From Chrysochromulina tobinii (lineage: Eukaryota; Haptophyta; Prymnesiales; Chrysochromulinaceae), in contig JWZX01003277.1 of assembly GCA_001275005.1 (NCBI GenBank), forward strand, positions 1-36,868: a stretch of DNA of 36,868 bases, in the 5' to 3' direction. The notes beneath the pieces were generated by a model. It had not been told where the DNA came from. It did not search any database and worked only from the letters and a program-made list of their open reading frames with translations. The translations under genes were made by a program, and so were the position numbers. This document shows positions 25,987 through 35,140 of this stretch, piece after piece. The stretch's first letter is position 1. Every line of letters starts with the position of its first letter.

Positions 25987-27416
25987 TCAGACCATGGCTG
26001 TACCAGCGGAGGGCCTCGCCTCGGGCTGCGGGGCGAAGGGGGCGCTGACGAGGATCTGGTGAACGATAAGGCAGCAGCGCGGCATCTCACACTCGTCGTC
26101 GATCATCACGCCGTCGGGCAGCAACGGCGCTTTGCAGAGGGGGCAGCTTGTCGAGATCATGCGCGCTCGGGTCCAAGAGAGCAGGCACGCACGATGGAGC
26201 ATGTGTCGGCAAGGCAGCACGATAATCTCCTCGTTTTCCTCGTAGGCTTCCAGGCAGATAGGGCACTCGGGTGCCTCGGTCCAGGCGCGAGGACTGAAGG
26301 CCTCCCCTTGGAAAGAATGCAAGTACGTCGGCCCAATCGCTGTCAGCGTCGACGAGGTTTGATCCACCTCCGCTGGGGCCGGCGCCGGCGCCGGCGCCGG
26401 TGCCGGTGCTGGTGCCGCGGCACCCGTGGGCGTCGTCGTGAGCGGGCGTCGAGTCGGGCAGGCTGGTCGCTGCACAGGGCGGCGGCCTGCGCGGCGGCCA
26501 CTACGCGCAGCTGCGCGATGGTCGTCACGTTACGCGCGTCGATGACGCGCTCCAAAATCTTCTGCTGCCGTCGAGTCTCACGTGTCCTCGTTTGGAGACC
26601 GCGAGCGACGGCGAGGTGGAGGAAGAGCCCAAAGAAGCCGAGCGAGAGACAGAGCGAGTAGGGCGAGCACGAGCGCGCGAACAGGTCGAACGAGTGCTCG
26701 GTGATCAGCACCACGTACACCTCGTGCGTCTGCGAGTATCGAAAGCGGATCACCTCTCCCAGCTCTGCAGAGGCACGTGTGTACGGAACGATGCGCTGGT
26801 AAGCGACGATGCACCGCTCAGGCGCGATGTTCATCACACGCACCGCCAGGTACCCTACCAGCAGGTAAACGCCCACGAGCGCGAACGCGAGCCGCCGCGC
26901 CATCAGTAGGCTGTTGCCGTCTGAGCGCTGCTCAAGTATTCCGACCGCCAACCCAAGGGCCGCCGCGGCGAGGAGCGCGCCGACCGTGAACGCGACGGTG
27001 GCGAGCTCGGCATCGAGCCCGGCATCGGGCTCGCTCGCCGCGCTCGTGACGTTGCGTGCCGCGTTAAACATGACGAGCGGCGGCGACGGCGACGGCGGTG
27101 GCAAGGGCGGCAGTGGCGGCGGCGCGACGGGCGCAAAGGCGCATCTGTGGCAGGCGTGCGGGCATGCGCGGCATTGGCCAAAGTCTGCTGCGCTGCCGCA
27201 CGGGTTCGCGCGGCAGCCCGGATCAAACTTTTCCAGCCACGCGCACGTGTACAGTCCGCCACCGTAGGCGGACCAGGCAGGATCATCGTGGCACCAGCCC
27301 TCCTCGTGCTCGCCCGCCTCGCCGGATGGCTTGAACTCATCGAGGATTAACCACACGCTCATTATGAGCGCCGCCGTCGCGAAGGTGCACAGAGAGCCGC
27401 AGGCGATCCGGACCAT
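25987..27416 (-). CDS. Multi-pass membrane RING-H2 E3 ligase-like protein
   Basis: Two minus-strand frames are joined here. The upstream frame (ATG at 27416) has a signal anchor (ACGSLCTFATAALIMSVWLI), a lumenal Cys-rich segment of eight to nine cysteines ending ACPHACHRC, a Pro-rich linker, two adjacent membrane helices (about residues 140-200) and a further one (LCLSLGFFGLFLHLAVA). The downstream frame has a Pro/Ala repeat and a RING-H2 finger, CPIC, CRHMLHRAC, CPLC, near the C-terminus. The RING frame has no ATG before the RING itself, so it must be fused to the upstream part. A GTGAGA/CAG intron of 95 bp (26581-26487) restores the frame and predicts 444 residues; a frameshift or other splice site is the alternative. 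The RING would face the cytosol and recruit an E2 (family knowledge). Targets are unknown. Confidence 0.75.
26487..26581 (-). other. Tentative intron joining RING gene frames (95 bp)
   Basis: Minus strand: donor CAC/GTGAGACT and acceptor GCGCAG/GCCGCC. Length fits the other introns here. Another CAG at 26513-26511 gives a 71-bp version in the same frame. Against it, the retained sequence translates as plausible helix, so a one-base error in the GC-rich Pro/Ala repeat could instead explain the frame change. Confidence 0.45.
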
Positions 27417-27815
27417 GGAAGGTTGTCAGGTGCTCCAGAAGCTGGATGGTCGGCAAGCGATTACGATTGGGCGGGTTGCAGACCTCTGTGGGTCAAACAT
27501 GCGCATCTGACGGAACTCGTCCCGAAAAGTCAAGAAAAGACAAGTCAAGTCAAGTCAAGTCGTTTCTCGTCAAGTCAAGTCAAGTCAAGTCACCTCACGT
27601 CAAGGTAAGTCTAAAGTCAAGTCACGTCAAGTCAACCGTCCGGGGGGTGTCCGGCGCGCCGAGTTCGGACCGTACAATTACATCCGCAACTCAGACCGAC
27701 AGTGACTTGACTACATTGTAACGGACATACGTAAACGAAGATCGTTTTCTGAGAAGGGTTTCTTCAGACAGTGCGTGGTGCTCGCGCTCGAGGGTTCGGC
27801 GACCGCGTGCGCGTG
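27417..27815. other. Intergenic region with AAGTC pentanucleotide repeats
   Basis: 399 bp between two minus-strand genes. From 27526 to 27634 it holds broken arrays of AAGTC, with runs of four CAAGT units at 27541-27561 and again at 27571-27591, then scattered copies such as ACGTC. The array sits just upstream of the RING gene start. No gene was recognised in the rest. Confidence 0.75.
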
Positions 27816-28445
27816 TCACAGCCGTCGTGCAATGCGGCGCGAGTGGCTCGACTTATCCTCTTTGAGTGCTTCCTCGAGCTCGGAGGCGAGCCGGCGCAGA
27901 TTGGGCAGGTCCGCCTGCATCAGGTGCTCCGCCGTGCCCTCGGGGCCGCCGCTTGTGTGCAACCGCAGCAGGAAGCTCGCCTCAGGCGCCTTGCGCGAAC
28001 GGTACCGGCCGCCGAGCTCCACCTGCAGTCGCCATTCGAGGCCGCGGTACTCGGGCAGCGCGAGCCCTGTGCGCAACTCCATTTCCATTTCGGGCGCCTC
28101 TGCCTGATAGAAGCTGATGATAGCCGCGCTCGTCTCCTCGGGAAGCTCGAGCGCGAGGCCCTGCAGCAAGTCCTCGGCGGGCCGCGAGGCGTGGGCTGCG
28201 CTCACCATCAAGTAGCACAGAGCGCGCACGGCAGCCGCCACGGCGTCCGGGTCCACGCCGAGCCCTTTCGCCGCCTTGCGGAACACTGCCGGGTCCTCAG
28301 GCGCGCGCAACAGCTGACGCGCGGCGCCGCAGAAGGCCGTCACGTGCTCGGCGGGGAGCGATTTGACAAGCGCCAAGTCCGCCGCCAACCCAGGCGGCGC
28401 CTGCCCTTGCTGCGCGTGGGCGGCAGAGTGCATAGTCGATGGCAT
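27816..28445 (-). CDS. COMMD2: COMM domain-containing protein 2
   Basis: 209 residues from the ATG at 28445 (MPSTMHSAAHAQQG), close to the ~199 of animal COMMD2; a second ATG at 28433 is possible, and the open frame further upstream has no ATG. The N-terminal half is helical (the HN domain). The C-terminal COMM domain begins EYRGLEWRLQVELGGRYRS and ends LEEALKEDKSSHSRRIARRL, which lines up with the end of human COMMD2 better than with other paralogues. COMMD proteins form a ten-member ring that joins CCDC22/CCDC93 in the Commander complex for endosomal recycling, and affect NF-kappaB and Cullin-RING ligases in animals. Here only the endosomal role can be assumed. It diverges from the unrecognised 789-residue gene. 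Confidence 0.92.
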   Translation of the reverse strand: MPSTMHSAAHAQQGQAPPGLAADLALVKSLPAEHVTAFCGAARQLLRAPEDPAVFRKAAKGLGVDPDAVAAAVRALCYLMVSAAHASRPAEDLLQGLALELPEETSAAIISFYQAEAPEMEMELRTGLALPEYRGLEWRLQVELGGRYRSRKAPEASFLLRLHTSGGPEGTAEHLMQADLPNLRRLASELEEALKEDKSSHSRRIARRL

Positions 28446-28584
28446 GGAGGTGTCGGCGAGACCGGAAGCGGAAAACACATTCTTCGTGCCCTCACAGTGG
28501 ACAGGGAAGGATTGACAGTGAAAACACAAGTGACAATCCCAATCTCCCTCCTCCCCCTCCTCTCTGCGCTGAGGAAGGTATTGA
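28446..28584. promoter_or_regulatory. Divergent promoter region, COMMD2 and 789-residue gene
   Basis: Only 139 bp separate the divergent ATGs at 28445 and 28585, so the two genes must share promoter sequence. A pyrimidine-rich run (CTCCCTCCTCCCCCTCCTCTC) lies at about 28545-28565 on the plus strand. No TATA box is visible. Confidence 0.5.
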
Positions 28585-30954
28585 ATGTTCACACCTCAAG
28601 CTGTCTCAAACATGGTGATCGCTTCGCGGTTTGTCGCCGAGACGGCCACGATTCTTCAGCCGAAGTTCCTATCCCTTTCGCCAGCGGTAGGCCTGCTCGC
28701 TCGCTCGGCGCCCACGGTCGTCACCAACCTCATGTCCATGCCGTCGGCCGGGCAGCGCGACTGCGAATGGTCATCTGCGGCCGCTCTCTGTCGAGAGCTC
28801 TACTTCCAGCAGCGTGCTGGCGCACCGCCGCTCGTGTCGCGCTCTCGCTCGCACGCTGCGACGCACCTCACGAGCGCGGCTGCGGGCCACATCCTTGGCC
28901 TTGGTCTGCGACCAAAGCCCGATGACACAGTCCTGGCCACGCTTCGAGCGCAAGGCATCGAATCGAACCACGTGGACGGCAAGTGGACGGGCGTCTCTTT
29001 GGCGCGCTACCGCCGGCTCATCGATTTGCTCGCGGCGAGTCCCGCACGTGGGATGACCGTCCCGCTCTTCTTGCGCTTCGTCTGGGAGCGCGCTCAGTCC
29101 AAGCGGTGCTTGCTGCATTTTCTGCTGGCCCTCGATACACACGTGGCAGTTCTGAGACCGGAGTGGCGCGATACTCTCACCGCCCACGACGGCGCTGCAG
29201 CCGAGGAATGGTGCCGCTCGGCCTTTGTGCCCTCGGAGACCAGCGCGGCCGCCGTCGAGGCCGCGGCGCAACGCATCCTATGCTCGGAGGATTCGATCTC
29301 CGCATCCCGAGATTCGATCTCCGCATCCTCCTCGTCGTTGCCAACAGGGTCGATGGCGGCGTCTTCGGCGTCGAGGGCGACATGCCCGAGCTTGGCGCGT
29401 GCTGTGGAAGTGCTCGCCGCTAATTTGGGCGACGTACACGCCTTCAAGCCCCCGAACTCGCTCGAGCGCCATGCCGTCGGCGGCGGCGAGGCGCGACCCG
29501 ATTGCGTCGAGATGGTCGTGCGTGAGCTCTTCGACTTGCTGTTGTACGACCCGATGAGGCACGCCTTCGACCCGAGCCGTCTGCCGCCGGGCGCCTCGGC
29601 CGCGCTGCGAGCGCACTATGAGCAGCGCGCGAGCGGCGCACTGGCCGACCACGCTGCCGGTGCGGCGTGGTTCCCACTGTGCCAAGGTATCCTCGGCTGT
29701 GAATACCTATCGACGGCGCCCTCTGGCGAGCGGTACGAGGCAGCGCCAAGCCTGAGCAATGTGAGTCGGCTCGCCGCGCATCTGCTGGGCGTGCCGCTGG
29801 GCGAGCAGCCCGAGCGCCGCTGGCGGAGCCTTGTGCAGATCGCTGAGCTATGGAATGGCCACGTGGTGCAGACGTGCGCCGACGGTGGCGCACCCCCGGC
29901 CTTGAGGTCTTTGAGGTTGGAGGTGGATGAGAGCGGTACCGGCATGTATCGCGCCATGCTGTCAGATCACACGCGGCGGCGCGAGCTGGCCCGGCTTCGG
30001 CTCGAAAGCAGCCGTCACGGCGTCGAGCTGCTGCTGGAGACCGATCCGCCGATTGCCATTGCGACGCACCGGCGCCTCGATGCGGCATGGTCGGAGATGA
30101 CGATGCGCTCACATTTGGAGGCATGGAGGAGCACTGCGCGGCCGCAGGCCACCAGCTCACATCTCAACTCACAACTTGGTCACGATCGCCGCAGTGACCC
30201 GGCAGAGGTGGAGGCAGGCGAGGCGGCGGCGGAAGCGGCGCGCGTGGCGGTGCTGCGGGTGCTGTGGCCTATCGTCCTGGGCGATCGAATGCTGGATGCA
30301 CTGCCAAATAAGGCCAGCGGCGATTGCATGCTGCTGCTGCTTGAAGCGCTCACGAGCGCGCGCTGGGCAGATGAACTGGAGAGGCTGTGGAACCCTACCA
30401 TGGAGGCGAGCACGGCACATCTGGCAGAGGCCTCTCAGCTGGATGCCGCGCGAAGCAGAGCTCACGAGCGTACCGTGCGGGCCATCGAGGCGCTCAGCGC
30501 GCTCGCGGCCGCCGCGCCATCCGCGCGGCTCGGAGATGGCGACGAGGGCCGCGGGGTCGCCGCCCGTGCCTGGCTCGCGTGGCTGCTCGAGCGAGCGCCA
30601 GAGACCATGTCGCAGTCCGCACTGATCCGCGCGCTCCTCTCCGGCAGCCGTGCCGGCAGTTTAGCCGGCAGCAGCAGCAGCGGCGGCCGACAGGAGGAGG
30701 GCAGCTGGAGTGAGGTGCATCGGGCCGGTGCTGAAGGGAGAGCTGACGCCCGCGACGGCGCGATGCATCTGCGCACATTCAGCGACGCGGTGCGTCATGG
30801 GCTGCGCCACCGCGAGGACGCCGCTCTGGTGTGCACGCTCGTCAGCTACGCGCGGGGCGAGGTCTCGCTCAGCGCTGCGTGCCGGCGCGTGCAGCCAGAG
30901 TCGTTGGGGTCCGTGCTGCGCGTGCTGCGATTCTCGTGCACGCATAGCGTTTAG
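28585..30954 (+). CDS. Large hypothetical protein, unrecognised family
   Basis: 789 residues in one exon, ATG at 28585 (MFTPQAVSNMVIASRF). No signal peptide or membrane helix is convincing. Features: a helical N-terminal half with RRLIDLLAASPARGMTVPLF; a Ser-rich low-complexity insert made of a 21-bp tandem repeat (EDSISAS, RDSISAS at 29290-29328); and a central block near residues 300-450 with RPDCVEMVVRELFDLLLYDP, FDPSRLPP, AAWFPLCQGILGCEY and SLSNVSRLAAHLLGV, whose spacing suggests a conserved fold (a Cys with Asn/Asp/Arg neighbours), though I cannot name it. The C-terminal half is helical and Ala/Arg-rich. Composition looks genuinely coding throughout. I assign no function. Confidence 0.75.
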   Translation: MFTPQAVSNMVIASRFVAETATILQPKFLSLSPAVGLLARSAPTVVTNLMSMPSAGQRDCEWSSAAALCRELYFQQRAGAPPLVSRSRSHAATHLTSAAAGHILGLGLRPKPDDTVLATLRAQGIESNHVDGKWTGVSLARYRRLIDLLAASPARGMTVPLFLRFVWERAQSKRCLLHFLLALDTHVAVLRPEWRDTLTAHDGAAAEEWCRSAFVPSETSAAAVEAAAQRILCSEDSISASRDSISASSSSLPTGSMAASSASRATCPSLARAVEVLAANLGDVHAFKPPNSLERHAVGGGEARPDCVEMVVRELFDLLLYDPMRHAFDPSRLPPGASAALRAHYEQRASGALADHAAGAAWFPLCQGILGCEYLSTAPSGERYEAAPSLSNVSRLAAHLLGVPLGEQPERRWRSLVQIAELWNGHVVQTCADGGAPPALRSLRLEVDESGTGMYRAMLSDHTRRRELARLRLESSRHGVELLLETDPPIAIATHRRLDAAWSEMTMRSHLEAWRSTARPQATSSHLNSQLGHDRRSDPAEVEAGEAAAEAARVAVLRVLWPIVLGDRMLDALPNKASGDCMLLLLEALTSARWADELERLWNPTMEASTAHLAEASQLDAARSRAHERTVRAIEALSALAAAAPSARLGDGDEGRGVAARAWLAWLLERAPETMSQSALIRALLSGSRAGSLAGSSSSGGRQEEGSWSEVHRAGAEGRADARDGAMHLRTFSDAVRHGLRHREDAALVCTLVSYARGEVSLSAACRRVQPESLGSVLRVLRFSCTHSV

Positions 30955-31398
30955 AAGAAGTGTAGTCTCGGTGTACCGTACCGCACCCGTCTTGACGTCT
31001 GTACCACGAGTCCACGACGCGCGTGGTGTACCCCGTGTTCGACAGTTCCGCGACTTAAGTTCAAAGCGCGTTGCCATGCGCGTTGCGTGTTGCGACCGGC
31101 AACATATGCGGCATGATCATCATGGCATGATATGCCGGACGGGGCGGACCGATTGCGCGGCCAACCCCCGGCGGACCCGGGGGTGCCCGGGATCCGCGGC
31201 CTCACGTTGACGTTCCGACGTTGTCAATATTCGACGCCCCTTTCCTGCTAGCGAGTGCCTTCGAGCGGTGCCTATGGTTAGACTTTGTTATGAATTTCTT
31301 GACTAGAGCTCTACTTGGCAAAACCGTGATCAGCAACAAAGCTTAAACCAGCGCCTATACGCCTGCCAATGGGCAATGGCCGGGCTCACGTATAGGGC
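30955..31398. other. Convergent intergenic region, no gene recognised
   Basis: 444 bp between convergent genes. A short imperfect inverted repeat (CGGCAT ... ATGCCG, 31109-31137) and a GGACCCGGGGGTGCCCGGG stretch at about 31166 are the only visible structures; they may form a 3' UTR hairpin. No tRNA or coding frame was found. Confidence 0.45.
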
Positions 31399-32082
31399 TC
31401 ACGTAGGGCGACGGAACGGGGCCCCCGCAGGGTCGTGATAGGCGCGGTCGTCAATAGGCCTCCAGCGCAGCGTGGATTCGAGATTGGCGCGGGCTGAGTG
31501 CGTCCGTTGCCGCTCCGCCTCGAGCTGGCGCTCCATCTTGCGCACTTTTTGCCTGCCAGCATGCCTGGCGCCGATGTACGGCTCTTCGACCGGCACTGCT
31601 GGTTCGCGCGGATAGATAATAGGCGGACCATTTCCGAGCGCCTCCCCCACCTGGCTCAGCGCCTGCGGCGTCAGCGCGTGGCGCGTGGCAGGTCTAGGGG
31701 TTGATGGTGGCCACAAAAAATGGGTGCCGGTTGAAGTCGAGAAGGATACCGGCTCATACCAATCCCGGGCTGAATGTGTTCCTGTGCCCCCCTTCGTGTC
31801 CCAATCCCAAGGATTGTGCACCTTGTAGTGTACCACCATCTTCGGCTCGCGCTCCTCCCTCTCGCGTCGCAAGTTGCTTAGCACGAGGGAGGATCCCATG
31901 ATTTTGCTTTCGCACGGTGACCGGAACGCTCGCAGATTACGTTTCGCGCGAGGAAACGGCTCACGGGCGACTCGTGGTGAAACCGTACGCGATGGGGGCT
32001 CTAGCACCTTTTTGTGGACCACGTTCACTTGGCGCTCTTTAATTGCGCTAGATTGACGATACTCATTGCCGCGGGATTGCAT
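31399..32082 (-). CDS. Basic hypothetical protein
   Basis: 227 residues from the ATG at 32082 (MQSRGNEYRQSSAIKERQ); an internal ATG at 31899 (MGSSLVLSNLRRE) would give a shorter form. Strongly basic and Pro/Trp/Arg-rich: NPWDWDTKGGTGTHSARDWY, PSTPRPATRHALTPQ and PPIIYPREPAVPVEEPY, followed by a basic helix (KVRKMERQLEAERQR) and a DDRAYHDPAGAPFRRPT end. No family is recognised; short basic proteins of this look often bind cytoskeleton or nucleic acid, but that is not shown. Its start is only 70 bp from the divergent H+-pyrophosphatase start, and ATGs further upstream would overlap that gene, so 32082 is preferred. Confidence 0.45.
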   Translation of the reverse strand: MQSRGNEYRQSSAIKERQVNVVHKKVLEPPSRTVSPRVAREPFPRAKRNLRAFRSPCESKIMGSSLVLSNLRREREEREPKMVVHYKVHNPWDWDTKGGTGTHSARDWYEPVSFSTSTGTHFLWPPSTPRPATRHALTPQALSQVGEALGNGPPIIYPREPAVPVEEPYIGARHAGRQKVRKMERQLEAERQRTHSARANLESTLRWRPIDDRAYHDPAGAPFRRPT

Positions 32083-32152
32083 CGCTTGATTTGCGCGTGC
32101 ATTTGCCACGATTCCACTCTCGCGCGGTTTGCGAGACCCCGAAAGCATAAAC

Positions 32153-33966
32153 ATGGACACTGTCCTTGCGGGTGTGCCGACGCTGCACGAGTCTTGCGTG
32201 CCGAAGAGCCCGGACAACTCCACGGTCATCATCGTCGTCACCGGTGTGGTCGGCATCCTTTTCTCCCTCCTGCTCCTCTCCCAGGTCGCCGCGGTCAAGC
32301 TGGACATCGCCTCTGTGCCGGGCACGAAGCGCAGCAAGGAGTCTGAGGAGTCGAACCTGAAGCTCGTGGAGCTTTACAATGCCATTTCGATCGGCGCCAG
32401 CTCGTTCTTGAACGCTGAGTACAAGCTGTGCGCCCTCTTCGTCGTCGTCGTCTTCCCCGCGCTGTCAGTGCTCATCGCGTGGGGTGACAAGACGAGCGAG
32501 GCGTCGTGGGCGTGGCCTACCGGTCTGCTCTCTGGCCTGTCGTTCGTCGTGGGTGCCGTCACCTCGATGCTCTGCGGCTTCATCGGCATGCGCGTCGCCG
32601 TCTTCTCCAACGCGCGCTGCACTGTCGGCGCGTGCAGCCCCACCGTCGGGTGGACCGACTCGTTCAACACTGCCTTCAAGGCGGGTGGTGTCATGGGCTT
32701 CTCGCTGACTGGCATCGCGCTCCTGTCGCTGTACGCGCTCATCTGCGTCCTCAGGTGCGCCCGCTCGCGCGCCACGCCGCGCCCGACCGTGCCCATGCAC
32801 GCGCCCACACATGTTGAATGGACTCCGCAATCGGTCTCTGTGTGGGACTCCTTCTCGGTCCCCCCCTCCCACACGCCCCCCTCCACGCGCCCCCTTCCTT
32901 GCACGCGCCCTACCTCCCCGCCCCGTCCCCCCCCGTCCCCTCACACGTGCCCCCCCCATATACACCGTGGGTCCGCAGCCCCTTCTTCAAGGACGACGAG
33001 GCTGGGATGCTCAACCTGATGGAGGTCGTTGCGGGCTTCGGTCTGGGCGGCTCATGCATCGCCATGTTCGGTCGCGTGGGCGGCGGCATCTACACGAAGG
33101 CGGCGGATGTGGGCGCCGACCTCGCGGGCAAGGTGGTCCAGGATCTTCCCGAGGACGACGTGCACAACCCGGGCACCATCGCGGACAACGTCGGCGACAA
33201 CGTCGGTGACGTGGCCGGCATGGGCTCCGACCTCTTCGGCTCTTTTGGCGAGGCGAGCGTTGCGGCCCTCCTCGTTGGCGCCTCGTCGGCGGGCATCTAC
33301 GCCGCTGGGTGGGGCGCCCTCATGTACCCGCTCGTGGTCTCGGGCGCGGGCATCATTGCGTGCATCGTGACCAACTACTTCGCGACCGACTTCTTCCCGG
33401 TGCGCGAGGAGAACGACATCGAGAAGGTGCTCAAGACCCAGCTCCTCGTCTCCTCCCTGCTGATGACCCCCGTCGTCTACTACCTCTCGATCACCCTGCT
33501 CCCCGCCGCCACCTGCGGCGAGTGCGTCGGCGGGTTCGTCGTGGGCAACGTGTGCTCCTCGCCTCTCAAGGCTGCACTTTGCGTCATCTTCGGCCTCTGG
33601 GGCGGTTGCGCCATCGGCTTCATCACCGAGTTCTTCACGTCCTTCTCGTACAAGCCCGTCCAGGATGTTGCGGACTCATGCCGCACCGGCGCCGCGACCA
33701 ACATCATCTACGGCCTCGCGCTCGGCTACAAGTCGGTCATCCTCCCGGTCTTCATCCTCTCAGCCATCGTCTTCGGCGCCCACACGATCGCGGGCTTTTA
33801 CGGCATCGCGCTCGCGGCCCTCGGGATGCTCTCCAACCTCGCGACGACCCTCTCCATCGACGTGTACGGCCCGGTGTGCGACAACGCGGGCGGCATCGCC
33901 GAGATGTGCGAGCTGCACCCGTCGGTGCGCGAGAAGACGGACGCGCTCGACGCGGCCGGCAACACG

Positions 33967-34001
<35 letters not shown>

Positions 34002-35139
34002 CGCGTGCCTCGTCGGCCTGGCGCTCTTCGGTGCCTTCGTCACCCGCCTCAACGATGCTGGCGCCGCTCAGGCTGTCGATCTCCTCGACCCGATCACCTT
34101 CGCCGGCCTGCTCGTCGGCTCGATGCTCCCCTACTGGTTCTCCGCCATGACGATGAAGAGCGTCGGCCTCGGCCAACGCGATGGTGAATGCCGCAGCGGC
34201 CCTTCCTCTGATTGCCTTGCATGCATGCAAGTGCCCGCCACAGCGCCCTCGCGGCCAACGCGATGGTGATGGCCACTCATTGCGCTCGATTGCCCCCCTC
34301 ATCAGGTGCTCGAGATCAAGCGCCAGTTCGACCTCAACCCGAACCTGCTCATCCCGAACCACCCCGACCGCCCCGACTACGACAAGTGCATCGCCATCTC
34401 GACGGAGGCCTCCCTCTCGGAGATGGTGCCGCCTGCTATCCTCGTCATGTTCTCGCCCATCATCTGCGGTGTCTTCTTCGGCACGCGCTGCGTCACCGGC
34501 CTGCTCGCGGGCGGCATCGCCTCGGGAGTCCAGATGGCCATCTCGTCCTCCAACACGGGCGGCGCTTGGGACAACGCCAAAAAGTACATCTCCAAGGGCG
34601 CGATGAACGACGTCATCGCCCGCGAGGAGCCTGACATGGTCAAGAACGGCAAGGTGCTCACGAAGAAGTCGCAGATCTTCAAGGCTGCTGTTACGGGCGA
34701 CACAGTGGGCGACCCGCTCAAGGATACGTCGGGCCCCGCGCTCAACATCCTGATGAAGCTGATGGCGATCATCTCGGTCGTCTTCGCACCCCTCTTCCTC
34801 GCGATCAACAACGGCGGTGGCCTCATCGCCTCCACCGGCATCGTCGCCATCCCCGGCTCGACCGCCGCCTTCACCACCACCCTCCTCGCCAACGGCGCCA
34901 CCGCGGGTGCGATCGCGACCCCGATGGGCAACATGTTCGCCGCCGTGCTCTTCCTGACGGGCGCCGCCGTGGGTATGGGCGGCCTCTTCATCGGCCAGCG
35001 CATCAAGGACCCGCCTGTGCTCGTCATGCGCGAGTCGCTCAAGAAGCCGCTCCTCATGTGCCGTGCCGAGAGCGTCGAGGGCACCATCCTTGGCGAGCCC
35101 GCGCTCACCACTCCCTACACCGCCTTCGGCACCGCCTAA
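32153..35139 (+). CDS. Vacuolar-type H+-translocating pyrophosphatase, type I
   Basis: Membrane pump that couples PPi hydrolysis to H+ transport into vacuoles or acidocalcisomes. Exons 32153-32754, 32979-34183 and 34306-35139, about 878 residues if the exon 2 frame is repaired. All three catalytic blocks are present: [32 protein letters not shown], and [35 protein letters not shown] has Ala where K+-independent enzymes have Lys, so it should be the K+-dependent (AVP1) type. In DX7KXE the final Glu is Val (GKVVQ). At 34168-34175 a two-base loss relative to a nearby duplicate shifts the frame before SVG/ANAMV, so the annotated reading is disrupted as read. After SVVFAPLF the protein continues about 110 residues beyond AVP1, with a further hydrophobic segment. 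Its ATG is 70 bp from the divergent basic-protein start. Confidence 0.93.
32755..32978 (+). other. H+-PPase intron 1 (224 bp)
   Basis: The donor GTGCGC follows CTCAG and the acceptor is CCGCAG before CCCCTTC. Phase 2; joining gives [12 protein letters not shown] and continues into VAGFGLGGS. The 3' half is extremely C-rich. Unspliced, the frame shifts into the wrong phase. Confidence 0.8.
34184..34305 (+). other. H+-PPase intron 2 (122 bp) with duplicated exon edge
   Basis: The donor GTGAAT follows GCGATG and the acceptor is CATCAG before GTGCTCGAG, giving [12 protein letters not shown] as in relatives. Inside, 34253-34269 repeats the 17 bases GGCCAACGCGATGGTGA of the exon end (34171-34187), 82 bp on. 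The inner copy carries CTCGCGGCC, the in-frame version, where the exon has CTCGGCC. Confidence 0.6.
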
Positions 35140-35140
35140 G

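Noticed and set aside
27526-27634. AAGTC repeats considered as telomere-like or CRISPR-like array.
   Set aside because: The unit is five bases, broken and without spacers; a simple microsatellite explains it.
28446-28592. Upstream extension of COMMD2 with a Cys/His-containing segment.
   Set aside because: The open frame begins with GTG and covers the divergent promoter; the ATG at 28445 gives the family length.
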